Shown: piece after piece, positions 48,175 to 57,814 of the stretch
How the letters are laid out: every line of letters starts with the position of its first letter
How positions within the stretch are numbered: the stretch's first letter is position 1
Notes under the pieces: model-generated
Databases searched by the model: none
Told to the model about the DNA's origin: nothing
What the model saw: only the letters and a program-made list of their open reading frames with translations
Assembly: GCA_022750295.1 (NCBI GenBank)
Contig: JAKIVZ010000011.1
Coordinates: 18,696 to 82,695 of the forward strand
Origin: Candidatus Lutacidiplasma silvani
Lineage (GTDB): Archaea > Thermoplasmatota > Thermoplasmata > Lutacidiplasmatales > UBA184
DNA: 64,000 nt
Reading direction: 5' to 3'
Translations under genes and position numbers: made by a program

Positions 48175-48408
48175 TCAGGTTCCAGGGGTGGGCGTCGTCG
48201 CCTCGGCCCGACGCTTTTCGTATCGCTCGCGCTCGCGATACCAGCGCTCGAGCCGGTCCTCGAGCGATTCCCCATCCGCCACCGCGCGGGCCGGCGACGG
48301 CGTTCCCCCGGAGGGGGCGGCCGACGGGCCCACGTCCTGCACGCCATCGAGCGGCTGGGCGACCCCGCTCGGGTGGGTCAGCCGGCGAGTTCCGCGACGG
48401 CGCGCCAT
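48175..48408 (-). CDS. small hypothetical protein
   Basis: MARRRGTRRLTHPSGVAQPLDGVQDV...SLEDRLERWYRERERYEKRRAEA; start inferred. Confidence 0.4.
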   Translation of the reverse strand: MARRRGTRRLTHPSGVAQPLDGVQDVGPSAAPSGGTPSPARAVADGESLEDRLERWYRERERYEKRRAEATTPTPGT

Positions 48409-49274
48409 CGCTCTCCCACCTCCTGGTCCGTAAGTCCGACCGTCGGAGAGAAGACCACGACGTCCCCCCACCGGGAGCGGGCCTCCGGGTACTCGTCGAC
48501 CAGGAGCGGAAGGACCACGCCGTCGGCGTGGACCGCGGCCAGTCGCTCGGAGAGCGCGGGGTTGGGGTCCGACGGCCCGGGCGGGCTCGCGGTCGGCGCG
48601 TGCGGGTCGAACGCGGTCAACACCGAGTCCGCGAGCGGGACCCCCTCGCCCGTCGCGACCCAGTCGCATCGGCACCCCCGCTTCATCATCAGGTAGGCGC
48701 CGAGCGCCCCGCGCGGGCCATCCACGAGGGCGACGACCCGGCCCGCGACCCCGAGCGGAAGGCCCCCCGGGCCCGCGGCCCGGTCGTCGTAGACGTACGT
48801 CCGGGGGCCGCGCACCTCGACGAAGAGCTCGACGTCGGGGGTGTCGAGGTCGACGCGGACCCCCCGGGAGCGGTACTCCTCGAAGATCTCCCCGCCCACG
48901 TCGCGGGCGAGTTCCTGGCTCGTGAACGGGTGGGTCCCGGTGCGCCGCGCCCGGAGCGCGAAGCTCGAGTTCGGTTGCAGCCGGCGCTCGGCGACGGGAC
49001 GGAGCGCCGCCAAGATCGCCAGCCGTTCGGTCGGGACCTCCACGGCCCGGCTCACGGAAGTGACTCCGAAGGTACGACGGAGGAGCCGGACCGCCATCGC
49101 GGCGTCGTCGGCCTCCACGTACACGTGCCCGTGGTCGGCCCGGAGCCGGCACGTCGTGCCCGCCCGCACGAACTGCGCGAGGATGTTCTGCCGGAGACGA
49201 TGCTCGAACTCTCGACGGACGGGGGCCGACTTGAGCGCGAGCTCGCCGTACCGGACGAGGACGAGCGACGCCAC
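48378..49274 (-). CDS. ThiI-like THUMP-domain protein with degenerate PP-loop
   Basis: LVRYGELALKSAPVRREFEHRLRQNI..., GGLPLGVAGRVVALVDGPRGALGAYLMMKRG; GTG start inferred. Confidence 0.78.
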   Translation of the reverse strand: MASLVLVRYGELALKSAPVRREFEHRLRQNILAQFVRAGTTCRLRADHGHVYVEADDAAMAVRLLRRTFGVTSVSRAVEVPTERLAILAALRPVAERRLQPNSSFALRARRTGTHPFTSQELARDVGGEIFEEYRSRGVRVDLDTPDVELFVEVRGPRTYVYDDRAAGPGGLPLGVAGRVVALVDGPRGALGAYLMMKRGCRCDWVATGEGVPLADSVLTAFDPHAPTASPPGPSDPNPALSERLAAVHADGVVLPLLVDEYPEARSRWGDVVVFSPTVGLTDQEVGERWRAVAELAG

Positions 49275-49314
49275 GGAGGAATCGTTAAGATGGAACCGCC
49301 GATTTAGCCGTTGC

Positions 49315-51126
49315 TTGGCGCCTACGCCGTCGGAAACCGGGCGCCCGGACGCCTCCTCCGCCGACCCCCTCGCGGGGCTCATCGGACCGATCGTGACGGC
49401 GTTGCTCGAACGGCTGTCGGGGGTGCCGGGGGTCGACCGGGGCTCGGTCGAACGGCTGCTCGACACCGCGGGCGGCGATGGATGGGACGTCGCGATCCCG
49501 TTGCATCGGTTCGCCGCGGCGGCGAAGCGACCGCCGAACGAGCTCGCGGCCGAGCTCGCGGCCTCGCTCCCGGATACCCCGGGGGTCGCCCGACGGTTCG
49601 CCGTCGGCGCCTACGTGAACTTCGAGGCGGACCCGGCGTGGCTGGCCGAGCGGACCCTCGCGATCGTCGGCGCGCGGGGCACATCGTACGGGGGCGGAGG
49701 GGCCGCTGGACCCGAGGTCTGCGTCGAGCACACGAGCGCGAACCCCAACGCGCCGTTCCACATCGGCCGCGTCCGCAATGCGCTCATCGGCGACACGCTC
49801 GCGCGGATTCTGCGGGCCGCGGGCCAGACGGTCACGACCCAGTACTACGTCGACGACATCGGGCGGCAGTCGGCGATGGTCACCTGGATCTGGACGCAGC
49901 CGAAGGAAGCGTGGCCGCCGGAGATCCTCGCGACCCTCGAGGGAGCCGACGAGAGGGAAGAGCGGCCGGACCACTACCTCGGCCGGCCGTACCCCGCAGT
50001 CAGCGCCTACGTCAAGACCCACCCCGAGGCCGCCGCCAGTCTCGCCGAGCTCTGCGAACGGCTCGAGCGGGGGGAGGCTCCGGAGGCGCACCGCCGCTTT
50101 TGCGAAGCGATCCTCGGCGGGATGCTCGCGAGCCTCGCGAGGGTCTCCGTGACGTTCGACGAATTCGTGTGGGAGTCGAGCCTCCTGCACGACGGCTCGG
50201 TCGACCGGGTCGTGGCCCGTCTCCGGGGGGCCCCCCATTCGGTCACCGAGGCGAACGGCGCGCTCGCGATCGACACGACCGTCTACGGACTCCCGAAGGA
50301 GGACGCGCGGGCGGTATTCGTCCGGGGCAACGGAACAACGCTCTATCCCACCCGCGACGTCGCCTACCACCTCCAGAAGTTCGGCCGATTCCCCCGCGTG
50401 ATCGACGTTCTCGGTCAGGATCACCTCCTCCACGCGAAGACCCTCGAAGCGCTCCTCAACGAGATTGGCGAGGCGCGCCGACCAGAGTTCGTCCTGTACC
50501 AGTACATCACCGTCCCCGGGGGCGGCCGGATGTCGACCCGAAAGGGGACGGTCGTCTGGCTCGACACCCTCCTCGACGAGGCCACCGACCGGGCCCGGGC
50601 CGAGGTCCGCGCCCGGCACCCCGAGCTCTCGGAGGGGGAGGCCGAAACGATCGCGCTCGCGATCGCCGCGGGGGCCGTGCGGTATCACATCGTCCGGATC
50701 GCCGCCGACAAGTCGGTCGCGTTCCAGTGGGAGGAAGCCCTCTCGTTCGAGGGACGGAGCGGCCCATTCGTCCAGTACGCCTACGCCCGGGCTTCGAGCC
50801 TCCTGAGGAAGGCCCTCGACGACGGTGTCGCGATCCCCACGTCGCCGTCGGGCGCGGACTTGACCACCCCAGCCGAACGGGACCTGGTCCGGGTCCTCGC
50901 CCGCCTTCCGCGGGTCGTGGCCAGCGCGGCGCGGACCAAGCACGTGCACACGGTCGCAGGGTACGCCCACGACCTCGCCGAATCGTTCAATCGATTCTAT
51001 CAGACGACCCCGGTGCTCAAGGCGGAGGCCGGGCGAGACAGCCGGCTGGCTCTCGTGGCCGGGGTCCGGCAGGCGCTCGGAAACACGCTCGACCTTCTCG
51101 GGCTCGTCCGGCTCGAGCGGATGTAG
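49315..51126 (+). CDS. argS: arginyl-tRNA synthetase
   Basis: VCVEHTSANPNAPFHIGRVRNALIGDTLARIL, VLGQDHLLHAKTL, MSTRKGTVV; TTG start inferred. Confidence 0.92.
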   Translation: MAPTPSETGRPDASSADPLAGLIGPIVTALLERLSGVPGVDRGSVERLLDTAGGDGWDVAIPLHRFAAAAKRPPNELAAELAASLPDTPGVARRFAVGAYVNFEADPAWLAERTLAIVGARGTSYGGGGAAGPEVCVEHTSANPNAPFHIGRVRNALIGDTLARILRAAGQTVTTQYYVDDIGRQSAMVTWIWTQPKEAWPPEILATLEGADEREERPDHYLGRPYPAVSAYVKTHPEAAASLAELCERLERGEAPEAHRRFCEAILGGMLASLARVSVTFDEFVWESSLLHDGSVDRVVARLRGAPHSVTEANGALAIDTTVYGLPKEDARAVFVRGNGTTLYPTRDVAYHLQKFGRFPRVIDVLGQDHLLHAKTLEALLNEIGEARRPEFVLYQYITVPGGGRMSTRKGTVVWLDTLLDEATDRARAEVRARHPELSEGEAETIALAIAAGAVRYHIVRIAADKSVAFQWEEALSFEGRSGPFVQYAYARASSLLRKALDDGVAIPTSPSGADLTTPAERDLVRVLARLPRVVASAARTKHVHTVAGYAHDLAESFNRFYQTTPVLKAEAGRDSRLALVAGVRQALGNTLDLLGLVRLERM

Positions 51127-51253
51127 GCCGCCGTTCCTCCCCGGGCGAACTCGGGCTCGCCGACATCGCGGACCAACCCCGCCCTCCCCGCACGAAGCGC
51201 CGCCCACGGGGACGACCGGCTCGCCACTCGAACTTCTATATAGCCGGACCCGA

Positions 51254-51712
51254 GTGCGGCCCATGGACGCGCCGATGGGTTACTGGGCCGATTTCAAGAA
51301 GTTCCTGAGCCAGGGGAACTTCGTTTCGCTCGCCGTCGCGCTGGTCGTCGGTCTCGCGCTGAACACGGTCGTCCAGGCGCTCGTCGCCGACATCATCACC
51401 CCGCTCATCGGGGTGTTCTTCCACGTCGACTTCTCGTCGCTGACCGAATCGGTGAACGGCTCGGTGTTCGCGGTCGGCGATCTGATCAACAAGGCGATCG
51501 CCTTCGTGATCGACCTCCTCGTGGTGTTCTTCCTGATCGTGGAACCGATGGAGAAGATGCAGGCCCGCGCCGCCGCGAAGCAGGCGGCGGCCCCGCCGAC
51601 CACCCGCGCGTGCCCCGAGTGCCTCAGCCAGGTCCCAATCGCCGCGAAGCGGTGCTCGTTCTGCGCCCAGCCGCTCCCGCCGGCGCCTGCCGCGGCGACG
51701 ACCGGATCGTAG
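51254..51712 (+). CDS. mscL: MscL-type mechanosensitive channel with C-terminal zinc ribbon
   Basis: FKKFLSQGNFVSLAVALVVGLALNTVVQALVADIITPLIG; CPECLSQVPIAAKRCSFC. Confidence 0.88.
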   Translation: MRPMDAPMGYWADFKKFLSQGNFVSLAVALVVGLALNTVVQALVADIITPLIGVFFHVDFSSLTESVNGSVFAVGDLINKAIAFVIDLLVVFFLIVEPMEKMQARAAAKQAAAPPTTRACPECLSQVPIAAKRCSFCAQPLPPAPAAATTGS

Positions 51713-52388
51713 GGTCCCGGACCCCGGCTTCCGCGAACCCCTTGGCGCGGAGCCGGCACGAGTCGCACCGGCCGCACGGGGCCCGACCCCCGGCGTAGCA
51801 GCTCCACGTGAGCTCCCACGGGACCCCCAGCCGCTCCCCGAGCCGGACGATATCGGCCTTCGACAGCCGAAGCAGCGGGGCCACCACGGTGAACCGGAGT
51901 CGGCCCTCAACGCCCGCCTTCGTCGCCAATCGAGCGAGACGGTTGAACGCCCGCAGATACTCCGGACGGCAATCGGGGTACCCCGAGTAATCGATCGCGT
52001 TCGCGCCGAGATAGATCCGGTCGGCGCCGTGGCCTTCGGCGTATCCGAGGGCGAGGGAGAGGAGAATGGTGTTCCGGGCCGGGACGTACGTGGCGGGAAT
52101 CTCACCGGGGGCGGTCCCGCCCGACGGGATCCTCGCCGATCGTCGGGTGAGCGCGGAGGGGAGTAAGGGGGCGACGGGAAGGTCGACGACCACGTGGCGG
52201 CGGGCGCGGTACCGGGCCGCGAGCGCCCGGGCGCTTTCCACCTCACGGGCGTGGCGTTGCCCGTACAGGACCGTGAGGGCATCGACGGGACCGCGTCGGG
52301 CGGCGATCGCGAGGCAGGTCGCCGAGTCCATCCCGCCCGAGAGGAGGATCACGCTGGCGGAAGCCGGTCGCCGGGTCGTCACCGCCAC
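51624..52388 (-). CDS. queC: 7-cyano-7-deazaguanine synthase
   Basis: VILLSGGMDSATCLAIAARRG; C-terminal CYAGGRAPCGRCDSCRLRAKGF. Confidence 0.93.
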   Translation of the reverse strand: MAVTTRRPASASVILLSGGMDSATCLAIAARRGPVDALTVLYGQRHAREVESARALAARYRARRHVVVDLPVAPLLPSALTRRSARIPSGGTAPGEIPATYVPARNTILLSLALGYAEGHGADRIYLGANAIDYSGYPDCRPEYLRAFNRLARLATKAGVEGRLRFTVVAPLLRLSKADIVRLGERLGVPWELTWSCYAGGRAPCGRCDSCRLRAKGFAEAGVRDPTIRSSPRQAPAGAAGRRTSTASRRLGPG

Positions 52389-53140
52389 ATCCCAAAGACG
52401 AGGAGGAGAGCTGCGGCGATCGCCACCGCCGAGAGCATCCCGAAGAAGTTCGTGCTCCCCTTCGTCAATCGACCGCGATTCTCAAGGGTCTCGCCCAGCA
52501 CGCTGTCGATCTGGCAGCCGAGAAACCCGCCGATCGGGGCGACGATCAGGAAGGCCGCCGGAGCGAGGTGCGGCGCGGCGAACGCCGCGAACAGGGCCAC
52601 GGCGACGATCGAGGTTGTGAGGGCCCCCGCGAGCGCCCAGAGTTCCCCGATTGCGGAAACCCCGCCGTTCGTCCCCGGCTCGACCGGGCGGAACGTCAGG
52701 ATCGACCGGGCCCGCCCCGCGAGGACCCCGAACTCGCTCGCGAAGGTGTCCGCGGCTCCGAACGCAAGGGCGGAAGTGTACAGCACGGCGAGGGCCCCCG
52801 GTGGGAGGAGGCTCGTCGAGGCCCCCGCCGTGAGCACGAGCCCGGTCGGAATCAGAATGTGCGCGACGACATTGGAGACCCCGCGCTCGCCGGACGTCCC
52901 TTCGTGGACGTTCCGGCGCTTCTTCTCTGCGAACCGGAAGCGGGTCGCGAGGACGCTCGCGACCACGAACAAGACCAGGAGGGCGAGGAACGGGAACCCT
53001 CCGATCACGACGATCACGGCGCCGAAGAGAAAGGCGATCGCCCCGGCCCAGCGGGTGAGAGCGCCGGAGCCGACCGCCGCGATGGCGAGCGCGGCGGTCA
53101 GAGCGACGCCGACGCCAGCGTCGAAGAGCGCGAGAACCAA
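52379..53140 (-). CDS. DUF92-family membrane protein
   Basis: DTFASEFGVLAG, GTNGGVSAIGELWALAGALT, multiple TM segments. Confidence 0.8.
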   Translation of the reverse strand: MVLALFDAGVGVALTAALAIAAVGSGALTRWAGAIAFLFGAVIVVIGGFPFLALLVLFVVASVLATRFRFAEKKRRNVHEGTSGERGVSNVVAHILIPTGLVLTAGASTSLLPPGALAVLYTSALAFGAADTFASEFGVLAGRARSILTFRPVEPGTNGGVSAIGELWALAGALTTSIVAVALFAAFAAPHLAPAAFLIVAPIGGFLGCQIDSVLGETLENRGRLTKGSTNFFGMLSAVAIAAALLLVFGMWR

Positions 53141-53223
53141 GTCCGCTCGTCGTCGAGAGCCGCGCCGTCGCTAAGAACGTTTGCGCACCGACGTATCGCC
53201 GCGGAACTGGCCCCCGAGCTCGA

Positions 53224-53838
53224 TTACCCTCGGTGGAGGATCCGAAGCGCCGCGGCCCGGAACGAGGGGGCGACGAAGTCCGGCCGCACGCCGCTCTTTC
53301 GGACTTCCTCGGCGACCTCAGCCGCGTGGCCGGGCGCCGGGACGAGGGCGGTCAGCAGCCCGAGGGTCTCGCCGGCCTCGATGTCGAGGGTCCTGTCGCC
53401 CACGATGGCGGAGCCGGCGAAGTCGACGCCCAGGTCGCCCCGGGCCCGCTCGAACAGCTCGACCCCCGGTTTCCGACACCGACAGTGGGATTCCGGGGCG
53501 TGCGGGCAGTAGTAGAACCGGTCGACCGCGGACCCTTCGGCCGCGAGGATGGCATTGATCCGGTCGTGGATCGCCCCCACGTCCGCGTCGTTGTAGAACC
53601 CGCGCTCGATCCCCGATTGGTTGGTGACGCAGACGACGAGATACCCGTGGTCGCGCAGGAGGCGAATTCCTTCCCCCACCCCTCGGAACACCTCGACCCG
53701 GGCGGAGTCCGAGAGGTAGTGGAGGTCCGGGTTCAGCGTCCCGTCCCGGTCCACGAAGACAGCCCGACGTCGGCGCCGGGGGGTCGCGGGGGCCGTCGCG
53801 ACTTCGGGCACGGCGAGCCGGGAGCCCCCATCCCCATA
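53224..53838 (-). CDS. HAD-family (GmhB-like) phosphatase
   Basis: VFVDRDGTLNPDLHYLSD, VVCVTNQSGIERGFY, CPHAPESHCRCRKP; start approximate. Confidence 0.85.
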   Translation of the reverse strand, partial: YGDGGSRLAVPEVATAPATPRRRRRAVFVDRDGTLNPDLHYLSDSARVEVFRGVGEGIRLLRDHGYLVVCVTNQSGIERGFYNDADVGAIHDRINAILAAEGSAVDRFYYCPHAPESHCRCRKPGVELFERARGDLGVDFAGSAIVGDRTLDIEAGETLGLLTALVPAPGHAAEVAEEVRKSGVRPDFVAPSFRAAALRILHRG

Positions 53839-53861
53839 AGGGTTGACGCCGGTGCGGGTTC

Positions 53862-54614
53862 GTGCCGGGGAGACGCGGGGTCGACGAGACGTTCGAACGC
53901 CTCGATGGGGCCTTGGAGACCTCACTGGGCGACCGCCCGGCCGCCGACGATCCCCCGACCGTGCTGTTCAGCGGAGGCGTCGATTCCTCGATCCTCGCGC
54001 TGGCCCTCGCCCGATCCGGCCCGCTCCGACTTTTCTCCATCGGGATGGAAGGGTCCGACGACATCGTAGCCGCCCGACGCGCGGCCGACCTCCTCCGACT
54101 CAATCTGACCGAGCGGCGGGTGACGCCCGAGGAGGTCGCCAACTCGGTGAAGTCGCATGGCCTCGCCGCGCGTCCGGAGCCGGCTCGGTCGGTCCTCGCC
54201 TCCCTCGGTGTCGCCCTCGCCACCAGCCCCCGGGGCGGGCCGCTCGTCCTCGGTCAAGGAGCCGACGAGCTGTTCGGCGGGTACGCCCATTTTCGGTCGC
54301 TCACTCCCGCCGCCGCCGAGCGGCGTCGCCGGGACGACTGGGACCGGCTCCTCCGAGTCGATTGGCCCGCCACGCAGGCGATCGCCGGCACGTTGGGCCG
54401 CACGCTCTTCGCGCCGTTCGTCGACGCTCGTTTCGCGACGGCGGCTTTCGCGATCCCCCTCCCGTCCGTGGGGCCGGGCGACCTGACGAAGCCGGTGCTC
54501 CGCGCTTGGGCGAGGCACCGGGGCGTCCCGGCCGAAGTCGCGAACCGGCCCAAGCGCGCGATCCAGTATGGGACCGGGATCGCCTCGGTCGTCCGACGGT
54601 CGTTGCGCGCCTAG
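53862..54614 (+). CDS. asparagine synthetase-like (PP-loop) domain protein without glutaminase domain
   Basis: VLFSGGVDSSILALAL, LVLGQGADELFGGYAHF. Confidence 0.8.
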   Translation: MPGRRGVDETFERLDGALETSLGDRPAADDPPTVLFSGGVDSSILALALARSGPLRLFSIGMEGSDDIVAARRAADLLRLNLTERRVTPEEVANSVKSHGLAARPEPARSVLASLGVALATSPRGGPLVLGQGADELFGGYAHFRSLTPAAAERRRRDDWDRLLRVDWPATQAIAGTLGRTLFAPFVDARFATAAFAIPLPSVGPGDLTKPVLRAWARHRGVPAEVANRPKRAIQYGTGIASVVRRSLRA

Positions 54615-55585
54615 TGGCGCGGCCTAGTGGCCCGGGTCCCCGCCTCCCCCTGCAACGCACGGCGAAGCGTCGGAATGTCACAGACAATCCCCGTACGGCC
54701 CCCGTGGTCGAGGAACGTGAGGATCGCTTCGACCTTCGGACCCATCGATCCGTCGGCGAACTCCCCTTTCGATTGGAACTCCCGCAACTCGTCGGCGCCG
54801 ACCTCGCCGAGCCACCGCTCCCACGGTTTGCCGAAGCCGACGGCCACCCCGGGAACGTCCGTCACGATCGCGAGGGTCGTCGCGCCCAGGGCCCCCGCGA
54901 CGACGGCGGCGGCCCGGTCCTTGTCGATGACCGCCTCGACGCCTTCCCGATTCCCCGAAGCGCGGCGGACCACCGGGATCCCCCCGCCGCCCGCAACGAT
55001 CGGGATCAGCCGCTCGCCCCACGACCTCCCGAGAAGGCGAACGACGGCGTCCGCCTCCACCCACCGTACCGGCACCGGGGACGGGACGACCCGGCGCCAA
55101 CCGCCGCGCGCCCGGTCGTACGCGAGGGTCCACCCGGTCCTCTTCCGCAGTACGCGGACCTCCGAATCCGAATAGAACCGGCCGACGGGCCTCGTCGGGG
55201 TCCGGAACGCTCGGTCCCGCGCGGCGACTTCCATCCGGGACACGAGGACGAGGGGAGTACGATCGATCCGGGCCCGTCGGAGCGCGCCTTCGAGCTCCTG
55301 CGCGACGAGGTACCCGATCTGTCCCTCGCTCTCGGCACCCAGGACGTCGAGTGGGCGAGGAGGGACTTCGCGCTCCGCGATCTCGTTCTGCCGGAGGATC
55401 TGCCCGACCTGCGGTCCGTTCCCGTGGGTGACCGCGAGCGCGTGGCCGTCCCGGATCACGTCGACGAGCGACTCCGCCGTCGAGCGCATGTGCCGACGGG
55501 CCTCGGCCCAATCCCCGGGCCCGCCCGCCCGGGAGAGCGCGTTGCCGCCGAGCGCGACCACGGTCGCCTCCATGCCGTCCGACAC
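54611..55585 (-). CDS. arcC: carbamate kinase
   Basis: VVALGGNALSRAG, THGNGPQVGQILRQNE, IPIVAGGGGIPVV, KFADGSMGPKVEA-like segment. Confidence 0.92.
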   Translation of the reverse strand: MSDGMEATVVALGGNALSRAGGPGDWAEARRHMRSTAESLVDVIRDGHALAVTHGNGPQVGQILRQNEIAEREVPPRPLDVLGAESEGQIGYLVAQELEGALRRARIDRTPLVLVSRMEVAARDRAFRTPTRPVGRFYSDSEVRVLRKRTGWTLAYDRARGGWRRVVPSPVPVRWVEADAVVRLLGRSWGERLIPIVAGGGGIPVVRRASGNREGVEAVIDKDRAAAVVAGALGATTLAIVTDVPGVAVGFGKPWERWLGEVGADELREFQSKGEFADGSMGPKVEAILTFLDHGGRTGIVCDIPTLRRALQGEAGTRATRPRH

Positions 55586-55670
55586 GGGGAGCCCAGCTAC
55601 AAGGGCTCTCCGGGACGGCCGGGCCGCCGGGCCCCGGAGCGCTTTTTACGACCCCCCGGCATCCCGGCCC

Positions 55671-57035
55671 GTGTCCGACTCCGAGAGCTCGGCGATCTGC
55701 CCGATCGAGTTCCGGTACGGCCGCGAGGAGGTCCGGGAGCTCTTCTCCCGCGAGGCCCGGCTCCGACGGTGCCTACGGGTCGAGGCGGCGCTCGCGAAGG
55801 CGCAGGCGGAGCTCGGAATCCTGCCGCCCGACGCGGCGGCCGCCATCGACGCGGCGGCCGCCTCGGGGGCGGTGACCCTGGCGAACGTCGACGCCCTCGA
55901 ACGCGTGCTCAAGCACGACGTGATGGCGATCGCCCGGACGCTCGCAACGGCCGCCGGCCCGGCGGGTCGGTGGGTCCACTACGGAGCCACCTCCGGGGAC
56001 ATCACCGACACCGCGCTCGGACTCGAGCTCAAGGAGAGCAGCCACGTCCTCCGACACGACCTCACCGATCTTGCCGAGGCGCTCCTCACCCTCGCCGAGG
56101 CGCACGCGTCGACCCCCGAGCTGGGACGGACCCACGGCCAGCACGCGGTGCCGATGAGCTTCGGGTACAAGGCCGCCGTCGGGGCGGCGGAGGTGCTCCG
56201 GCACCGCCGACGGCTCGATGAACTCACGCCGCGGGTCGCCGTCGGGAAGATGGCCGGGGCAGTCGGGACGGGCGCCGGGTTCGGACCCTCGGCGGACGCC
56301 ATCGAGCAGAAGGTGATGTTCGCGCTCGAACTCGGGGTCGACGAGGCCCCGACCCAGATCGTCGGGCGGGACCGGCTCGCCGAATTCACAAACTTCCTTG
56401 CGCTCGTCGCGGGCACCTGCGAGCGGCTCGCGACGGAGGTCCGGAACCTCCAGCGGACCGAGATCGCCGAGGTCGCCGAGGCGTTCGACGAGGCGAAGCA
56501 GGTCGGCAGTTCCACGATGGCCCAGAAGCGGAATCCGATGCTCTCGGAGAACGTCACGAGCCTCGCCCGGCTCGTCCGAGCGTTCGCGCTCCCTCCGCTG
56601 GAAAACATGGTCCTCTGGCACGAGCGGGACCTCGCGAACTCCGCGAACGAGCGGATTGTCGTGCCCCACGCGGTCGTGCTCACCGACGACATCCTGCAGA
56701 AAATGACCCAGGTGTTCGGGCACCTCTCCGTCGACGCCGCCCAGATGCGGCGCCATCTCGACTCGGCGAAAGGGCTCCCGATGACCGAGAGTTTGATGCT
56801 GGCGCTGACGGCCAAGGGTCTTCCGCGCGCGGAAGCGCACGAGATGCTGCGGCGGCTGACCCGCGACGCCCCCGGGACCGGCCTCGTGGCCCGGGCGAAA
56901 GCCGACCCCGAGATCGCCCGCCAGTTCACCCCGGCCGAGATCGACGAGCTCCTCGACCCGGCGTCGTACGTCCGCGCGGCCGCGCGAAAGACCGAGCGCC
57001 TGGTACGGAATCTGCGTGCGGAATTGGCCCGATGA
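55671..57035 (+). CDS. purB: adenylosuccinate lyase
   Basis: VHYGATSGDITDTALGLEL, LGRTHGQHAVPMSFGYK, GSSTMAQKRNPMLSENV; GTG start inferred. Confidence 0.92.
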   Translation: MSDSESSAICPIEFRYGREEVRELFSREARLRRCLRVEAALAKAQAELGILPPDAAAAIDAAAASGAVTLANVDALERVLKHDVMAIARTLATAAGPAGRWVHYGATSGDITDTALGLELKESSHVLRHDLTDLAEALLTLAEAHASTPELGRTHGQHAVPMSFGYKAAVGAAEVLRHRRRLDELTPRVAVGKMAGAVGTGAGFGPSADAIEQKVMFALELGVDEAPTQIVGRDRLAEFTNFLALVAGTCERLATEVRNLQRTEIAEVAEAFDEAKQVGSSTMAQKRNPMLSENVTSLARLVRAFALPPLENMVLWHERDLANSANERIVVPHAVVLTDDILQKMTQVFGHLSVDAAQMRRHLDSAKGLPMTESLMLALTAKGLPRAEAHEMLRRLTRDAPGTGLVARAKADPEIARQFTPAEIDELLDPASYVRAAARKTERLVRNLRAELAR

Positions 57036-57328
57036 GCGAACCCCGGTGGACCGCGAAGTTCACGGTCGACCTCGAGTCGGCCGAATCGGCCGACCACCTG
57101 CTCGCCGCCCTCGTCCCCGAGGCGACCCGGGAGGTCCCCAAGACCTCCGCCACGCTCGGGCGACCGTCGGGGACACAGGTCACGATCGACGTCCGGGCGT
57201 CGGACGCGGGGTCGTTGCGGGCCGCCGCGAACACGTACCTCGGATGGGTCGACCTCGCCGCCGGCTCCGAATTGGTCGCCCGGAAGGCGGCGAGCTCGCC
57301 GCGCTCCCCGAAGCCGTTATCTCCGTAA
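57032..57328 (+). CDS. KEOPS subunit Pcc1-like protein
   Basis: Small ORF with STVTIDVRASDAGSLRAAANTYLGWVDLA-type sequence, between purB and prefoldin beta. Confidence 0.65.
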   Translation: MSEPRWTAKFTVDLESAESADHLLAALVPEATREVPKTSATLGRPSGTQVTIDVRASDAGSLRAAANTYLGWVDLAAGSELVARKAASSPRSPKPLSP

Positions 57329-57345
57329 CCCGGCCTCCGCTCGAC

Positions 57346-57711
57346 GTGGCCCTTCCCGCGAAGCTCCAGAACGACCTGAAGCAATTCCAGCGTGTCCAGC
57401 AAGACCTGCAGTCCGCCGCCCAGCAGCGGATGCAGTTCGACATGAAGCTCCGCGAGGCCGTCCACACGCTCGACGAGCTGAAGACCCTCCCGGACGAGAC
57501 CTCGATCTACCGCCCGATCGGGGGCCTCCTCGTCAAAGCGAAGGGGAAGGCCGAGGTCGAGGAACTCTTGACCGAGGAGAAGGAGACCCTCGAGATCCGG
57601 CTCAAGGCGCTGGAGCGCCAGGAGGGGCACCTGAAGGAGAAGTACTCCCAGATGCAGAAGGAACTCACCGAAGCGCTCGACAAGGCTGGCGCCGACGGAT
57701 CCGAATCGTAA
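57346..57711 (+). CDS. pfdB: prefoldin subunit beta
   Basis: LQNDLKQFQRVQQDLQSAAQQRMQFDMKLREAVHTLDELKTLPDETSIYRPIGGLLVKA; GTG start. Confidence 0.9.
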   Translation: MALPAKLQNDLKQFQRVQQDLQSAAQQRMQFDMKLREAVHTLDELKTLPDETSIYRPIGGLLVKAKGKAEVEELLTEEKETLEIRLKALERQEGHLKEKYSQMQKELTEALDKAGADGSES

Positions 57712-57814
57712 CGCGCCGGCAGCGCAATCGCCGCCCCAATCGGCCGCTCGGCCCGGAACGTACCGCCAGGTGTTCGATGGGCCGCCGCGAGGAACCGCCC
57801 GCGGGATCCCGGGA

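Noticed and set aside
45978-48347. 789-aa minus-strand ORF
   Set aside because: Shadow of the 46068-48170 surface protein
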